A stretch of 64,000 nucleotides of DNA from Paracyclopina nana (GCA_019096065.1 JAGUCH010000003.1:5270001-5334000), one strand, 5' to 3'. Counted from the first letter of the stretch, positions 30,096 through 46,442 are shown. A program made the numbers and translations. Notes: a model not told the origin generated them from the letters alone.

Positions 30096-33000
30096 ATGAG
30101 AATGGGGGCGCCATCTCACCTGAAGAAAGAGGTACTACAAGACCATCGTCGCAGCAGAAGTAGAAACTGTGACCGTTTGGCCTTTATGTTGCAGCCTCCA
30201 TTGATCCATGCCATCCTCTCGGGGAACTTGGAAGAGGTTCAGGAGATCCTTGATAGCTCGCCAGATGCAGCCAGCCTCCTCGATGCGGAGAAAAGGTCTC
30301 CGTTGCACGCGGCAGCTTTTGCGGGGTACCCAGACATCGTTGATCTCCTCATCACTAAGGGCAAAGCTAGGGTCAACGCCAAGGACAACCAATGGCTGAC
30401 TCCCCTACACCGAGCTTGTCGATCTTCAGCAGAGGTAACATATCTTGCTGCATGCTTTCGACCAATGAATACTTAACACGAGCCGTCATCTTTTCAGGAC
30501 GTAGTGTCTGTGCTACTCAAGCATAATGCCGACCAAAAGGCTCGTGACAAGAAATGGTTGACCCCAGGGCACATCGCGGCCGCAAACAACGCAGTCTCGT
30601 GCATGGAGCTTATGCTGGGCGATGTGGCCAATGTCAACTCAGCTGACCAAGGAGGGCACTCCGGCCTCCACCATGCAGCTCAGCTAGGACACTACGAAAT
30701 GGTCGAGCTACTCATTGACAAGGGACATGTCCCAGTGGATCCCAAAGATAAGAAAGACCGACGGCCTCTGCACTATGCTGCCTACGGCAACCATGCTGAT
30801 GTTGTCCGTCTTTTGCTCTCACGCAATGCTGACGTTGATGCTGTAGATAAAGACCATTTTACAGCCTTGCACGCCGCCGCTGCTTCCGGAGCTGTCATAG
30901 TGGTCCAGCAACTGATGGAGGCTGATGCTAACATTTTGGCCACCAACACATATGGCAACACCCCGATTCACACGGCTTGCCTGAATGGCCATGGCGATGT
31001 CTTGAGCAATTTACTCGCCAAGCTGGCTGACCTACAGGAAAATGTGTTTGAGTTACTGAACATGAAGGATCAGTCACCACTGCATTTGGCTTCAGCAGCT
31101 TCTCCTGGTGCAGACCGTTGCTTTGACTTGCTCCTTCAGGAAAGCAATGCTGACTCGGGTATAAATGGAAGGGACGTTGACAATCGCACACCTCTTCATA
31201 TGGCTGCCTTTTATGGCCGCCTGTCAAGGTCCAAGATGCTGATCGATAAAGGAGCTGAAGTGAATGCTGTGGACAAAAACGGTCAAACCCCACTGCACGT
31301 GGCGGCAAAACAGGGCCATGAGCTGCTCATAGGCCTACTATTGACTGCAGGAGCTGACGCAACTATGCAGGATAAACATGGAAACAACCCGCTTCATTTG
31401 TGCGCAAAGTCTGGATTTGTGGGGTGTTGCAGAAAGCTGACCACTTCTGGGATTGATGTCAGTTGCGTGAATAATGATCAAAGAACGTGTCTGCATCTGA
31501 CTGCTTTCACTGGCAGTGTGGAGTGTTTGGACTTCCTTATAGCGTCTGGGGCTACCATCAATGTAGTTGACAAGTATGGTCGCTTGCCTGTTCATTATGC
31601 CGCAGCCAAGTCTTGGTTTGATTGCATATTTACGCTGGTGTCTGGAGGTAGTTACTTCACTTTTTCTTGCTTAGCCTTTCGATCTTATTTTGATTTTTTA
31701 TTTCTTAACAAAAGGAAGTGAAGTCAATAGGCAGGATGTCGATGGAAGAACTCCTTTGATGCTTGCATGTGCTCATGATGAAGATGGCAAGACCGTCGAT
31801 TATCTGTTGAACCACAAGGCCAACCTCTCGATCGTTGACAACAAGGTATGTTGTTATTTCTTACTATATCGTCATACTTTGTACGAGACTCTTTGTCGTA
31901 AATTAGGGCTATAACGCGTTGCATTATGCAGCAGCCTCTGGTAACCCTTACCACTCTTTAGTCGCTCTTCTTGAATCAGTCACAAGCGAAGTTACTGCCA
32001 AGGGCAGTTCTTCTGTGGCCACAGCCATGCATCTAGCAGCTTCTCATGGCCATGAAGAAGCCTTAGTGGTCCTTTTATCAAAATTGACTCAAATTAATGC
32101 TTTTGACTCTCGTGGCCAAACTGCACTTCATATGGCTGCACAAAATGGGCACGTCAAAATTGTCTTGGTATTGCTGAAGGAAGGAGCGCATGTAAGCATT
32201 CATGATCAAACGGCGAATCGCCAAACCCCGGTTCATGCTGCGGCTGCCAATGGCCATGATGCTTGTCTGAGCGTTCTTTTGGAAAATACTGAGGACGCGG
32301 AAGTGTTCAATGCTCGGGATGCCCATGGGCAAACACCACTCATGTTGGCTGTAGCTGGAGGTCACCACAGTGCTGTTGAGCTCCTTATTGTGAGTGGAAG
32401 TCATTGTGAAGCTGTCGACAACTACAAGAGAACAGCCTTATTTCGCGGAGCTGCCTTCGGCCAGGAGCAATGCGTGCAGCTCTTATTGAACCAGAATGTG
32501 TCATCCACCACGCGAGACGTTCATGGGAAGACAGCGTTTCATGTTGCAGCCCAACGAGGTCAAGTGGGAGTCCTCCGAAAGCTACTTGATGAACTGGAGA
32601 ACGCGGAATCTGTGCATGACCTTATTGACAAAGATGGACTGACCCCACTACATTGGGCAGCTTATGAGGGCCACGAAGGCTGCGTTGACCTTCTGATTGG
32701 CATGATGTCCAACTATATTGTGCGGGGATCAGAGTTTTCTCCCCTTCATTGCGCAGTGTGAGTGAGATTAATTATGGCTTGATTGCCTTGGAGTATATTT
32801 TCTTTCCTTGCAGGGCGCAAGACCGAGACCAGTGCCTGATTCTAGTGCTGTACCAGTTCAAAGAGTCTCTCGTCAATTTAAGAGACCACAAGATGCGTAC
32901 CCTTCTTCACATAGCAGCATATCAAAACGCGTTCGCTTGCTTCAAAGTGCTCTTAAGCTACGACGCGTCAGTCAACCTAAAGGATATTCACAACCGTACC

Positions 33001-33887
33001 CCTCTCATGTTGGCTAGCTATATGGGTCATATTCGCATAGTCGGTAAGTAGTGCACTTATGGCATCGACTGCAATCATTGTGTACAATCAACGCATCTTG
33101 CAGAAGCATTGCTTGAAACCAAGTGCAATTTGGATGTTGCTGACACGAACGGTGACACTGCCCTCCACATTGCTTGCCAGAGGGGTCACGAGGCCATTGC
33201 TAGTCTAATATTGAAGGCCGCAACCTCCAAGTCTACGTGCGTCTCGCATCAGAACAAAAACGGGCAAACGTGAGTTTTCGGTCATGCTGATGATTTTAAA
33301 CGTTATGACTATTTCGAGCAATTTAACTTCCAGGCCCCTCCATCTGGCCGCCCCCTTGGGTATGATGGACGTGGTCGAAATGCTTCTCGCTAAAGGTGCA
33401 TCTGTCACGGCTGTGGATTCACGAGGAATCTCCCCTCCCTTGGCATGCGCTGCCAATGAGGACGTCGCTATGTGCCTCGCTATGATCTTATCTGTGTTCT
33501 TGGCCACTCCAGCCAACAGTGAGGCTAGAAGATCAATTTGTTCGCTAAGTAAGGGTTATTACAGTACCTAGTTTAACTTAATAAGCATCCCTCATCCTAG
33601 GTTCATTACGGCTGTCTGATATGTCTTTCTCCTCGAGGCTGTCTGAGGTCGGGGACGCAACTTTCACGGTTGACTGCTCTGACCGATCTCTCATGAACAA
33701 CACTCAGGCTGTGGTTGATCCTTCCAACAATAGTCTCACCTTCCCTTCTTCCTCTTCGTCCAATGCTATTGTGGGCGCTAACAAGGCTGCTGCTGGTGGA
33801 AATGCAGACGTGAACCACAACACTAGCAATGGGCCAACCTCCAACAACAATACCAACACTGAGGAACAAGACAAGGAATTCTATTAG
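30096..33887 (+). CDS. ANKRD28-like: PP6 regulatory ankyrin repeat subunit (ANKRD28/44/52 family)
   Basis: Nine exons (30096-30131, 30195-30434, 30498-31647, 31715-31845, 31907-32757, 32814-33043, 33104-33269, 33334-33548, 33601-33887) join to about 1101 codons. Roughly 27 ankyrin repeats follow one another, aligning repeat for repeat with human ANKRD28 (HAAAFAGYPDIVDLLI, DKKDRRPLHYAAYGNHADVV, LMLACAHDEDGKTVDYLL). The C-terminal segment SPPLACAANEDVAMCLAMIL and a low-complexity tail also match. These subunits scaffold protein phosphatase 6. The first intron (63 bp) is in frame and stop-free, so its retention would add 21 residues. The first exon is small; its start is the least certain part. 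Confidence 0.92.
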
Positions 33888-34045
33888 GAGCGTCACTACT
33901 ACTACTAAATAGTATTTCGGCCATAATCACTGTGTTTCAACGTGTGTGTGCGCGATAACTAGCGCAAGTGTGATTGTCATCTCGCCATCCATGTATGAAA
34001 ATAATGAAGCATTTTCAAAGCTTACAAAAAATATTGGCTTCTTTT

Positions 34046-35254
34046 TTATTTTAGTTTTTCAGCCAAAATAGGCAGCTTATCAGAAGCTACAGCTTCGCGA
34101 ATGGTCTGAAAATAAACTCCATAATGATGCAAGTTATGAATCACGAGCAGAACTCCTGCTAGAAGCTCTTTGGTGGCCAACAAATGGTTGACATAGCCAC
34201 GTGTGTGCTTTCGGCAAGCGTAGCAAGTGCAGCCTGTATGTAGGGGGCCAAAATCATTTTTGAACGCTACGTCATTCAAATCCACATAAAACTTGGGCTG
34301 TGAGTCTCCCGCAGTTCCACTCTTCTCTATTTTGTTGGGGGTGTCTTCACTTATGACTGGCCCATCATTTAAGTGATTAGCAAAGGTGAATGCATATCCC
34401 AAGTTGGACATATGGTATACATAGCTCGTTTCAAAAAAGTCAACCCCGTTTTGTACAAGCTTCAAAACTGTCGCGGGATCACACATGCCCAAGAAAAACC
34501 TGGGCCTCTCTGCTGGAATGAAGGGTAGAACAGCAACTTTAAGAACCTCGATAACATTGTCCACATTCATTTCCAGAGCAGTATCTCCGTTACAGTGAAA
34601 GCCATCCAATAGGTAGCCATCAATTGGCGCATCAGCCAATGATTTCGCCGACTGTTCACGAATCTTGCAATCAAATGATCCTTCAATGGCTGCAACGACA
34701 ACCTGATTATCATTTGTTTTGTTCTGTAGACAAACATTAAGTGATTCGCTGTTGAATTTCAGGAGCTTGTTCACCCTTTTTCCGCTAGCATCTTTTGGGA
34801 TGTCTGAATCACACAGGGCAACAAAACCATCAGTTTGCATTGTCTTGACGCCTCTCAGGTACAGCTCATTGTCCACCAATTGCCTCTGGTTGCTCTCGCC
34901 CCAAACCGAAATACTGTTTACTGCATTGTAGCCAGATTTCATTTTTAAGCCCGGATCCAAAACTGTCATCAGCGTAGGGCTTTTTTGAAGGCCGCTAAAG
35001 GACAAAAAGCCTTTACTATAGGCTTCTAGCACATCTATGCTTCGCGCATGCTTTTCAAAGGGAATCAACAGGCCGGAGAAATGACGCTGCAAATCAGACA
35101 GCTCCATGGTTTCTGGTGTAAGATTTGGCACTCCAACTGAGCTAGTGGTCAGCCAAAGTCCTGGAGATGAAATGGGGGCGTGGCTTCCGAGCTCCCACGC
35201 CCCTAAACGCTCTCCCAGAGCGCCGACTTTTTCAAGCACGAACTTTTTCATCAT
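34046..35254 (-). CDS. QTRT2: Queuine tRNA-ribosyltransferase accessory subunit 2
   Basis: One exon of 402 codons (human 415), starting at the ATG pair 35254/35251; the frame stays open further upstream without family similarity. Domain features of the TGT fold are YLLDGFHCNGDT, FFLGMCDPATVLKLVQNGVD and FETSY. The zinc site is CTCYACRKHTRGYVNHLL with the distal His in HNLHHY. The accessory subunit pairs with QTRT1 to put queuine at position 34 of His, Asn, Asp and Tyr tRNAs and lacks the catalytic nucleophile itself. CACGTG lies about 35 bp upstream of the ATG. ODR4 is upstream on the same strand, 190 bp away. Confidence 0.95.
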   Translation of the reverse strand: MMKKFVLEKVGALGERLGAWELGSHAPISSPGLWLTTSSVGVPNLTPETMELSDLQRHFSGLLIPFEKHARSIDVLEAYSKGFLSFSGLQKSPTLMTVLDPGLKMKSGYNAVNSISVWGESNQRQLVDNELYLRGVKTMQTDGFVALCDSDIPKDASGKRVNKLLKFNSESLNVCLQNKTNDNQVVVAAIEGSFDCKIREQSAKSLADAPIDGYLLDGFHCNGDTALEMNVDNVIEVLKVAVLPFIPAERPRFFLGMCDPATVLKLVQNGVDFFETSYVYHMSNLGYAFTFANHLNDGPVISEDTPNKIEKSGTAGDSQPKFYVDLNDVAFKNDFGPLHTGCTCYACRKHTRGYVNHLLATKELLAGVLLVIHNLHHYGVYFQTIREAVASDKLPILAEKLK

Positions 35255-35444
35255 GCGCGGAATTCCAGCTGTTTGTAAACAAAAAACCACGTGACGGTGT
35301 ACACTATAAGTACTGCGAATATGTGGGAGCGGGCAAAGAAAAGAGGGCAAAAATGTAAAAATAAGATGCATTTCATTCATCAAAACGTAGATGTTAGTCT
35401 GATGCCAGAGGGTCCATGTCCTCAAAATCTTCACCAAAAGCTAC

Positions 35445-36998
35445 CTAAGGAGAAATCTCATCGGAAGACGCGACTTCGCCAGAAGTCAACCAGTAGGAAG
35501 CAAATATTGCAAATAGTGCTATGGCCAATGACAGAATCATTTGGGATGGGCTACACTGGTTTTGAGCATTCTTCTTTTCTAATACAGGACTCTCAGCCCT
35601 CGTCTCAGAGTCTTCTTCCATCTATGAAAGAAAAACAGTATTAATTGTTGTTGAGCGGATTCAAAAAAGTGCAATATTGCAACATACCCTTGCCATCTGG
35701 GGGCTTGCCACAATTTCCAGCTCATCATCTAGATGGTCAAAGTTGGGGGTGAAGCCAAGCATTTCTTCAACAGCTTTTACCGACTCTTCAGGAGCCTCTC
35801 CAGGAAAAAGAAAGTCAGATACCGTGATGGAACTATCCGGAAGCCTTATATTAACTCTTCTTGGAGGCTCATGCAAAATTGGTAATTCATTATCAGTTCC
35901 GCTCATTTCTTCCCCCACGAGTGATTCGCAATGCATGTCCAACCTGGCCTTGAACGTCGCTACGATGTCAGCCTTGAGAGCTTTGATAGCTTCGCCTACT
36001 GTGGCTTTTGAGTGCACAAACGCCCTGGCTGACATGCGACCTATTATCCTCATTTTGGCGCTTATGTCGGAAACAATGCACTCTTCAAGGGAGGATTCGG
36101 AATCATCAAAAAGGATGTCAACGTCAAACTCCTTGCATTTCTTTCTTCCACTTCCAGACCCTATTTCATACTCATCCCCACTTGCCTCAGTAGCTGTGGT
36201 ACTAAACTCCTCCTTATTGTGACTCTTCTTCTTACCCTTTTCTTTTCCAGCTTTGACAACCGTTTGTGAGGGATCAACAAGTTCATTATCAGCCCTATAC
36301 TTGCTGTTGATGAGCATAATGGAAGAGTTGATCGTCTTTTCTAGTCTTTTTGTGGCGGTTTCAAGCTTCTGTTTCAATGGCCTCTCCGATTGCTCTTTAG
36401 TAAAGGCAAGGGGCTGATCCAGAATCACATTGGCTTTCAGGCATAGCCATTTTAAATCGTCTTCTTCAAAGTGCACAGATTTGCCAGGCTTGGATGTGTG
36501 ATCATTATTCATGAGAAAAGCCTCAACTTTGACACTTGTTGAGCCCAAATACATAACAACCAAAGAGTTCAACGCAGGCACGACCTTATGAGTTGCACTT
36601 AGGCATGCTGTAATCTTTGTTTTGGCAGCAAAAGGGTCTTCATTCGAGGCAACAAAGATACCGCATACGCTCATGCCCCCAGGCAACATAGCACTGACTT
36701 GCTTTACATGTTCTCCAACCCACTCAGCTTCCACTGACCCAAATCTGAAAAAATAAAAAAATGTACTAAAATCCTTTCAGGTTATAGAGTGTCAGTTATA
36801 TTACTTGGTGACTTCAATAGGGACCAGCTCACCAGCTTCATTATCTTGCTCTTCTACTGGAGTTCGTGCCAAGTGAACTGCCATCAATTTTTCTCCCGAA
36901 AATTGGCCAAGAACGAGGCCATACTGGAATTCGTGGTCTTCCTTGAATTCCTTTATTTGGGAAGACAAAAAGCGGCTAACAACTACAGATCGTATCAT
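35445..36998 (-). CDS. ODR4: ODR-4 homolog, membrane chaperone for GPCR trafficking
   Basis: Three exons (36805-36998, 35688-36744, 35445-35621) join in phase to 475 codons (human 454). The N-terminal part (QYGLVLGQFSGEKLMAVHLA, WVGEHVKQVSAMLPGG, GIFVAS) resembles the MPN-like fold of ODR4. A Lys/Ser-rich insert follows, then a helical segment. The last short exon encodes one C-terminal membrane helix (MILSLALALFAIF-like, ending SYWLTSG), fitting a tail-anchored ER protein. In worms ODR-4 with ODR-8/UFSP2 is needed to fold and export odorant receptors. The C-terminal exon was found by phase and hydrophobicity and is short but convincing. Confidence 0.88.
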
Positions 36999-38118
36999 CT
37001 TGATAGCGTCAAAAACTCCCTTGAGTCACTTTTTAAAAGACACGTATATTTCTTGGCAAATTACGAGTTACCAGATAATGGACGCTTGATCAGATTCTTT
37101 TATTAGGTCAAATAGCCTTCATTTGGTTTAAATTGCTCACACCACTTTGGTAACTCTGCACTTTTCACTTTACTTTGACGTCATGCAAAATAACATAACT
37201 GTACCGTTCGTTTTGCGGGAAATTCAAAATACACCATTTCAGATTTCACTAAAGAATAAGAACGGCAGCCTGATTTGTTGGGGCAAATATCTGGGCGTGC
37301 TCTCGATAGCTGACAGATGTGCAGCCTAAATGGTTTCATCTTACTCTATACAAGTTGAGACTTGAGGGTTCGAATAATTAGACTCAACAATAAAAGTAGT
37401 TTCAGTTGCCTTGAAAATTTGCTTCTCGTGCATTTTTCTTTAGTATTTTTTTTTTTTTGGAAAAGTAGGCTTATGAATGTAAAACCTACGATGATCTTCT
37501 ATCGTAAATGTCTGGATTCACAATTTATAAGGAAACAAGTCTTCGTAATTGCCTCAAAAATTGTAGTCCGTTCCATCAAATGGCTTTTGGTCCCTAGAGC
37601 ACTGAATTTTGATGAGAGTATCTCATTCTTAACAGCAGCTGAACTTTAAAAAATTTACTAAAGTACAGCTCAAACTACAGCTCCAATCGGAACGAAATTT
37701 TGAGGGGTTCATGGTTTCTTGGTACAATTACCAAATACCAAATAAAAAATAGCATTAAATTATATGATAAACGGTGGAACATAATTGGGCAGATGTCGTG
37801 CTACCGAAGGCCGGCCGGCCACCTTTAAGCTGGTTTTTTTGGAACTGAGTTTTGAGAACGATCTACTCATCAAAATCTAGACTCTAGAGCTCTATTGGCC
37901 CCAACATTTAATAGAGCTACGTGCACGCCTCAGCTTTTAAAATGAATCTGCCGTTCTTATAGAGCTCTAATTTAGATTTCACCTTCGTAAACAACTGACA
38001 ACTGAGAAACTAATCAAAAGCGCTTAAGCAGTTTTAAAAGTGAGTGAACTTGAAGCAAAAATTCGATTTCAAATCGAGCTTTATTTATTTCAATCAAATA
38101 TGTTCACGATTATGTTTA
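36999..38118. other. Intergenic region
   Basis: No gene is supported in these 1.1 kb. The region has a T-run at 37445-37458 and a GGCCGGCCGGCC run near 37808. GAGCTCTA motifs at about 37887 and 37962 lie in related context. The left part should hold the ODR4 promoter and the right part the 3' side of thrombospondin. Confidence 0.45.
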
Positions 38119-41100
38119 TCATGGAGATGGTGGCCTGGTGGTGTCTATCTCCACTTCAGCACGAATCCTCTCTGGCAGCTCATAGTAGATTGCCTCTGGA
38201 ACATGATCATTGCAACGGTAGACCAAGTCTGACCAAATGATCATCTCTTGGGAAAAACAGAATACGCCAAGACGTCCTCCCTTCAAGCTTCCATCAAAAA
38301 CATTGCCAGAATCTGCAACCATGCTTTCGCCTTCAAAAATCCTTAAGCGGATGAGGCCAATTTTTGGCCTGTGGAGCAACAGCCATCGGTAAGCCACTTT
38401 TTCACGCCATCCTACATTTCTTGGATCCTTCCACAGTAATTTCACTTGGTTGTCAGTATCCCCAGTGTGCCACATGGCATTCCTCATCATTTCCCCAGGT
38501 CCACTTTCTGACTGTACCAATTTCAACTGTATTCCAGGCTCTGCCACAGCTCTGAATGGAGTTGCTTGCCAATAAGTTTGGGTGTTTTTCTTCCACATAA
38601 CAGTGTAGAATTGATTGTTATCCTATGAAAGAGAGCAAGATGCAACACTATAAATCCTAAAAGTTGATTGCACTTACTTGGTAGGAGAAAATGAAACCCA
38701 CATAATCATCATCAATTTCAGTGTCCACAAAGAATGTTCCCTCAAAGTCAACTCCTCCAAATCGATGAAAGCCAACTGCAAGTCCAGGATCTGAATTCAT
38801 AGTTTGCACAATTTCAGCACCTTTGTTGTAAATAACCCAATTGGGATCAATTTGTGCATCTCCATGAGGGTCTAAAACAACTGTTTGGTAGGTACGGAAG
38901 TCAGTTGCATAAATCCTTGAATTATTAGGGCAAGTGTCAAAATGATCGTCTGTTCCATCAACATCAAAATCAGTTTGGCAAATGTCCCCTCTGCCATCAA
39001 AATCAGAATCCTCCTGTTGAGGATTGTAAGCCAACATGCAGTTGTCTCTCTCATTAGGAATGCCATCATTATCCATATCTGGATCACATTCATCTCCCAT
39101 TTTATCGCTGTCAGTGTCTTGCTGGTCTGCGTTTGGTATGTTCACACAATTGTCAACTGAGTCAGGGATTCCATCCTTGTCCTTGTCATCATTTGTATCG
39201 CAAACATTTCCAAAGGTATCTTCATCATCATCAGCTTGATCAGGATTTGGCACTTTTGCACAGTTATCACAAGCATCTCTACATTAAAAAGGTATCATTG
39301 GTAATGCCTTTAACTTGATGACAGTGAGCTTACCCTAAACCATCTCTGTCTTGATCCCTTTGATCACTGTTTGCAATTTTAGGGCAATTGTCTTGTTCAT
39401 TCAGAATACCATCATTGTCCATATCTGGATCACATCCATCTCCAAGACCATCTCCATCAGCATCTTCTTGGTCAAGGTTTGGAAGGAAAGGGCAGTTGTC
39501 ACAAGCATCTCCTCTTTTGTCATCACCATCTGTCTCCGTATCTGCTTGATCAGGATTGGCAACTAAGGGACAATTGTCAGGAGTATTTGGTATTCCATCA
39601 TTGTCAGCATCATCATCACAAGCATCTCCAATACCATCACCATCAGCATCTTCTTGTCCAGAATTAGGCGTCAGATGGCAATTATCCATTCTGTTATAAG
39701 CAGCAAAAAAATTCATTTGACTTGACTCATTTTTACTCCATAAAAACAAAATTTAACCTGCATTTGGTATCTTGGCACGGGAGGTCTTGATCAGGCCATC
39801 CATCCAAATCAATGTCAGGGCCACATACCTTTCCTGATCCCGCCCAGCCAACCTTACATTTGCAAATGTAGTATTTCAGCCCAGGTGGACGAATACATTC
39901 AGCATTTTCATCACAAATTGTTCCATCAGGGCAAACTCCTGGCCTATTGGAACAGCCTATCTCCTGATTACCTATGTAGCCCTTAATGCATTCGCCACAC
40001 CTAAAGGATCCAGGCGTGTTGATGCACACAGAGTTAGAAACACATCCACCATTGTTCACATTGCATTCATTGATGTCATTACATGTTTGCCGTTGTCTGC
40101 AAAAGTATTCTGTGTAGTATCTTAGTTGAGTCATTTTGTCAATTAATTGAGCATACCTTGATGCATAGTCCAGCCCCACTCCTGAAAATCCTTCGCTTCC
40201 AGTGAAACCTACTGGGCATGGACCACATCTAAATCCAGGAATGGTGTTATAGCATGTTACTTGTTCAGCGCAAGGGTCAGCCAAATCACATTCATCAACA
40301 TCTGAGCAGAAAGTTCCATTTCCTGTCAAGCCTTGAGGGCATGGTCCACACCGATAATAAGGTGGTCGTTCTGTATTGAAGCATTGAACATCCTAGCAAA
40401 ATAATAATTATCTCCCTAGTTTTGGATGGTTTCAATAGGATTTGAAGGTTACTTGAAAACAAGGCGGGGGCCTTTGTTCACATGCTGCTGGGATGCATGT
40501 CACACCATCTCCCCTGTACCCTACAGGACAAGGCCCGCAGCGGAAAAATGGTGCCGATTCAGCATCATAGCAGCTAACTCCAGTGTAGCAAGGACCCTCA
40601 GAGCAAGCATCCCTTTCACAAAACTTTCCATCACCCTTGAAGCCAGTAGGGCATGGGCCACAGACTGGTCCATCATTTGTGTCCCTGCATTCCACTTTGG
40701 GGAAGCAAGGAGGGGGATCATCTGAGCATTCAGGCCTTTTAATTTTACATGCTTGACATTCTTGCAAAGCTTTTCTTAGCGACACTGTTTCTTGCTTTTG
40801 AATGCTCACTTCAGCCTTCAGCTTTCTCAGGGCTTCAATGAGCTCTTGCAGCGTTGAAATCAAAACTCTGTCTGCCTCGTCAAAATTGAAAATGGGGATG
40901 TCACCTCTTCTGTAAGAGTACAAGTCACTGTTTGGATCGGCTGTAGGCTCCTGAGCCTGCATTTTCTCCACCTTACAATCCAAGTCCTCAAGTACAGCAT
41001 CAATTGAAGCATTTCCATCTACCTATAAGTTGTATTTTTAACTAAATAAGTGAACTTCGTTTAAATAATATTTTCCTTACCCTTAGCTCCAGATCATTGC

Positions 41101-41663
41101 TGTGGTACAGCTTCACTTTAGAATGCTTTACCATTCCTAGCATTTCTCTCATACTTAGTGGAAGATGAAGTCTGCCTTTTGGAACGCAACTAAAATAAAC
41201 CATGAGATCAGCACCTGTTTTCCTCTTTTGCTCAAAAGAAATGACAAGGTGATCATTGGCCGTGGCATTTCCGAACAATCTAAGCTCTGGCACAACAATA
41301 TTTTCACACCAAGTTCCATCGTAGTGTTTCAAAGTGAACTTGAGAGTGGACGACTCCTCTATTAAGTGCACCTGTTAATCAGAGATTTGGTTATTTCTTT
41401 TGTTGTCACAAATGTCGACAGCATTTCTATCTTACCTTGAATTGATGGTTGACTTCTGGAAAAGTGATTTTTAAAATGGGATCAGGTGATCTAGTTTTGC
41501 GAGCCCTAGCTCTGACGCCTTCTATTACAATTGTCACTCGATTATGGTCCATTACCCTTTGCAAATGGCGGTTTTGTAGCCTACTATGGGTCATCCCACA
41601 ATTAACCACACCATAGCAAAAGGCTAGCAAAAGGAGAGCCAAAGACAACCATGTCTTCGCCAT
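38119..41663 (-). CDS. Tsp: Thrombospondin, pentameric (COMP/TSP-3/4/5-like) form
   Basis: Eight exons (41436-41663, 41081-41371, 40453-41022, 40157-40392, 39758-40096, 39334-39690, 38678-39278, 38119-38622) join to 1041 codons. In order: signal peptide ([17 protein letters not shown]), N-terminal laminin-G-like domain, coiled coil ([18 protein letters not shown]) closed by the paired Cys of QECQACK that lock pentamers, and EGF-like domains including a calcium-binding one ([11 protein letters not shown]). Then come type 3 calcium-binding repeats ([19 protein letters not shown]) and the lectin-like C-terminal domain (FSYQ ... EVEIDTT). No properdin or procollagen module is seen, as in other arthropod thrombospondins. 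Two RGD sites lie in the type 3 repeats ([14 protein letters not shown]), so integrin binding at muscle-tendon junctions is likely by homology. Confidence 0.96.
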
Positions 41664-43353
41664 GGTGTATTGGTGAGATCAAAAGTAACTTTGAATATAT
41701 CCCTGTGACCAGGTGTGCTCAGAACATTGACATGACTTGAAATGCACACTCACTATTGAGCAGGTCCGCCCATAGACTCGAGCTACATAGAATTTGTGCA
41801 GGGTATTTCTCCTCCTGACTTCACATGGGGGAAAAGTTGGCGCAAAAAGACACTTGATTTTTTAGGGTTGTATTAAACTACACATATCTAATGAAGAGAG
41901 GGCTACATAAATGTAAAGTACATGGCTATTGAGTTTTAGAGAGAATGCAATTATAAAATTAGGTTAAGAGAAGCAATAGAAGGTGTAATAAATTGAGCTC
42001 ATTAGCGCCACTCTGACTCGTCATGTTTGAGCTTTATGATTCTTGCTGAATGTATTCATCTTGACATTTTGAGGTGTCTAGAAAATAGAGCAAGCATATA
42101 AATAACATCTAGTCCCCCTTCCTATGCATGTACTAGAACATAGCCTTGAATCTACCTTTTGCTTGTATGGGGTGTAAAAATCTTCATCATCCCAAGATTC
42201 ACAGCTGTTTCGAGTTATCACTAGTAAATGCATTCCTTCCAAATCAGGGAAAGAAAAAAGTGGAGCAAAATAATTTCCTTGGAATTGGCAAAAGTGCAAA
42301 AATAATCGACGCCATATGCCCACACACCTGGTTAGAAGCAGAGAAGATAATTGCTTCTACCTTTTTATTGCTAGAAAATTTGAGCTCTGCTGGCCACAGG
42401 CAGTTTGTGCATGCTGGCATAATCTTTCGTTCACATTTGCCATATATTGGTGTAATACCTACAGAAAACTGAAGATGCGTGGGTGCAAACCTTTCTTATC
42501 TCGACGGACGACCGTCAGGGAACAACACGCTCATATAGCAGGAAGATTCGAGACATCTTTTAAGAGTGGCTCTAAAATGGCAGTTACGCATATTTTTTCG
42601 CTTATCTTCTGCGTGACGGAGGACTAGCGAAAATGGCAACCTCATCATCATAAAGAAAATAATCGTATACTATACTGCTTCAAAGGCCTCATATCACACG
42701 CAAATTTTTTTTATTGATATTTTCATAATTTTTCCTAAATTGAACATTACTGTCATTTTGATCTAAGTGTTTGCAACAGTCAAGGAGTTGCCAATTTTTT
42801 TATCATTGCATTCTACTTTTGAGAGCTCTCATTGCCCTTCTCAACTATTCTCACTTCAGCGTCGCTTGCTCCCAAGCGAAAAAGGCATCATTAGCTCGTA
42901 AGGAAACAACAACAAAGCAATCCATTTGCACCTGGACCCTTTAAGCCACAGGAGATTTTTGTAGGAAAATGCATCAACGAAATTAGCTGTTAGCCTACGC
43001 ACGCAAGCACACCGTTGTAGTCCTTTGTGGAAAGCTGTGGAAGCGAACTAGAAAAATCAGCTGATCACTTCAGTGCTGCAGGGAAAGCTTCACCAACAGT
43101 TTCTCTTGTCCCACAAAATCAATTTTGTTTTCCCATTGTGTCAGGCAACAGCTCTCTCCTCTGACATTGACTTTTACCAAGGCCAAGTAATAAGCTGGTA
43201 ATAAGCGTTTCCAGTTAGGTTTGCTTCACTCTTGACGAAGTAAGCAAGTCGTGCATTAAGCATTTTACGACCATTTCTTGGCGCTAGCTCAAAAAATGTA
43301 CGCTTACGTAAAAAATTATCTTATTTTTAGGGAATATTTGGACTTGGCCAAAA
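41664..43353. other. Divergent intergenic region thrombospondin / NT5C2
   Basis: In 1.7 kb between head-to-head genes no further gene is supported; open frames at 42.1-42.6 kb lack domain similarity or consistent splice sites. A pyrimidine-rich acceptor (TTATCTTATTTTTAG) ends at 43330, 23 bp before the NT5C2 ATG, so a 5'UTR intron or trans-splice site is likely there. Confidence 0.45.
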
Positions 43354-46442
<3,089 letters not shown>

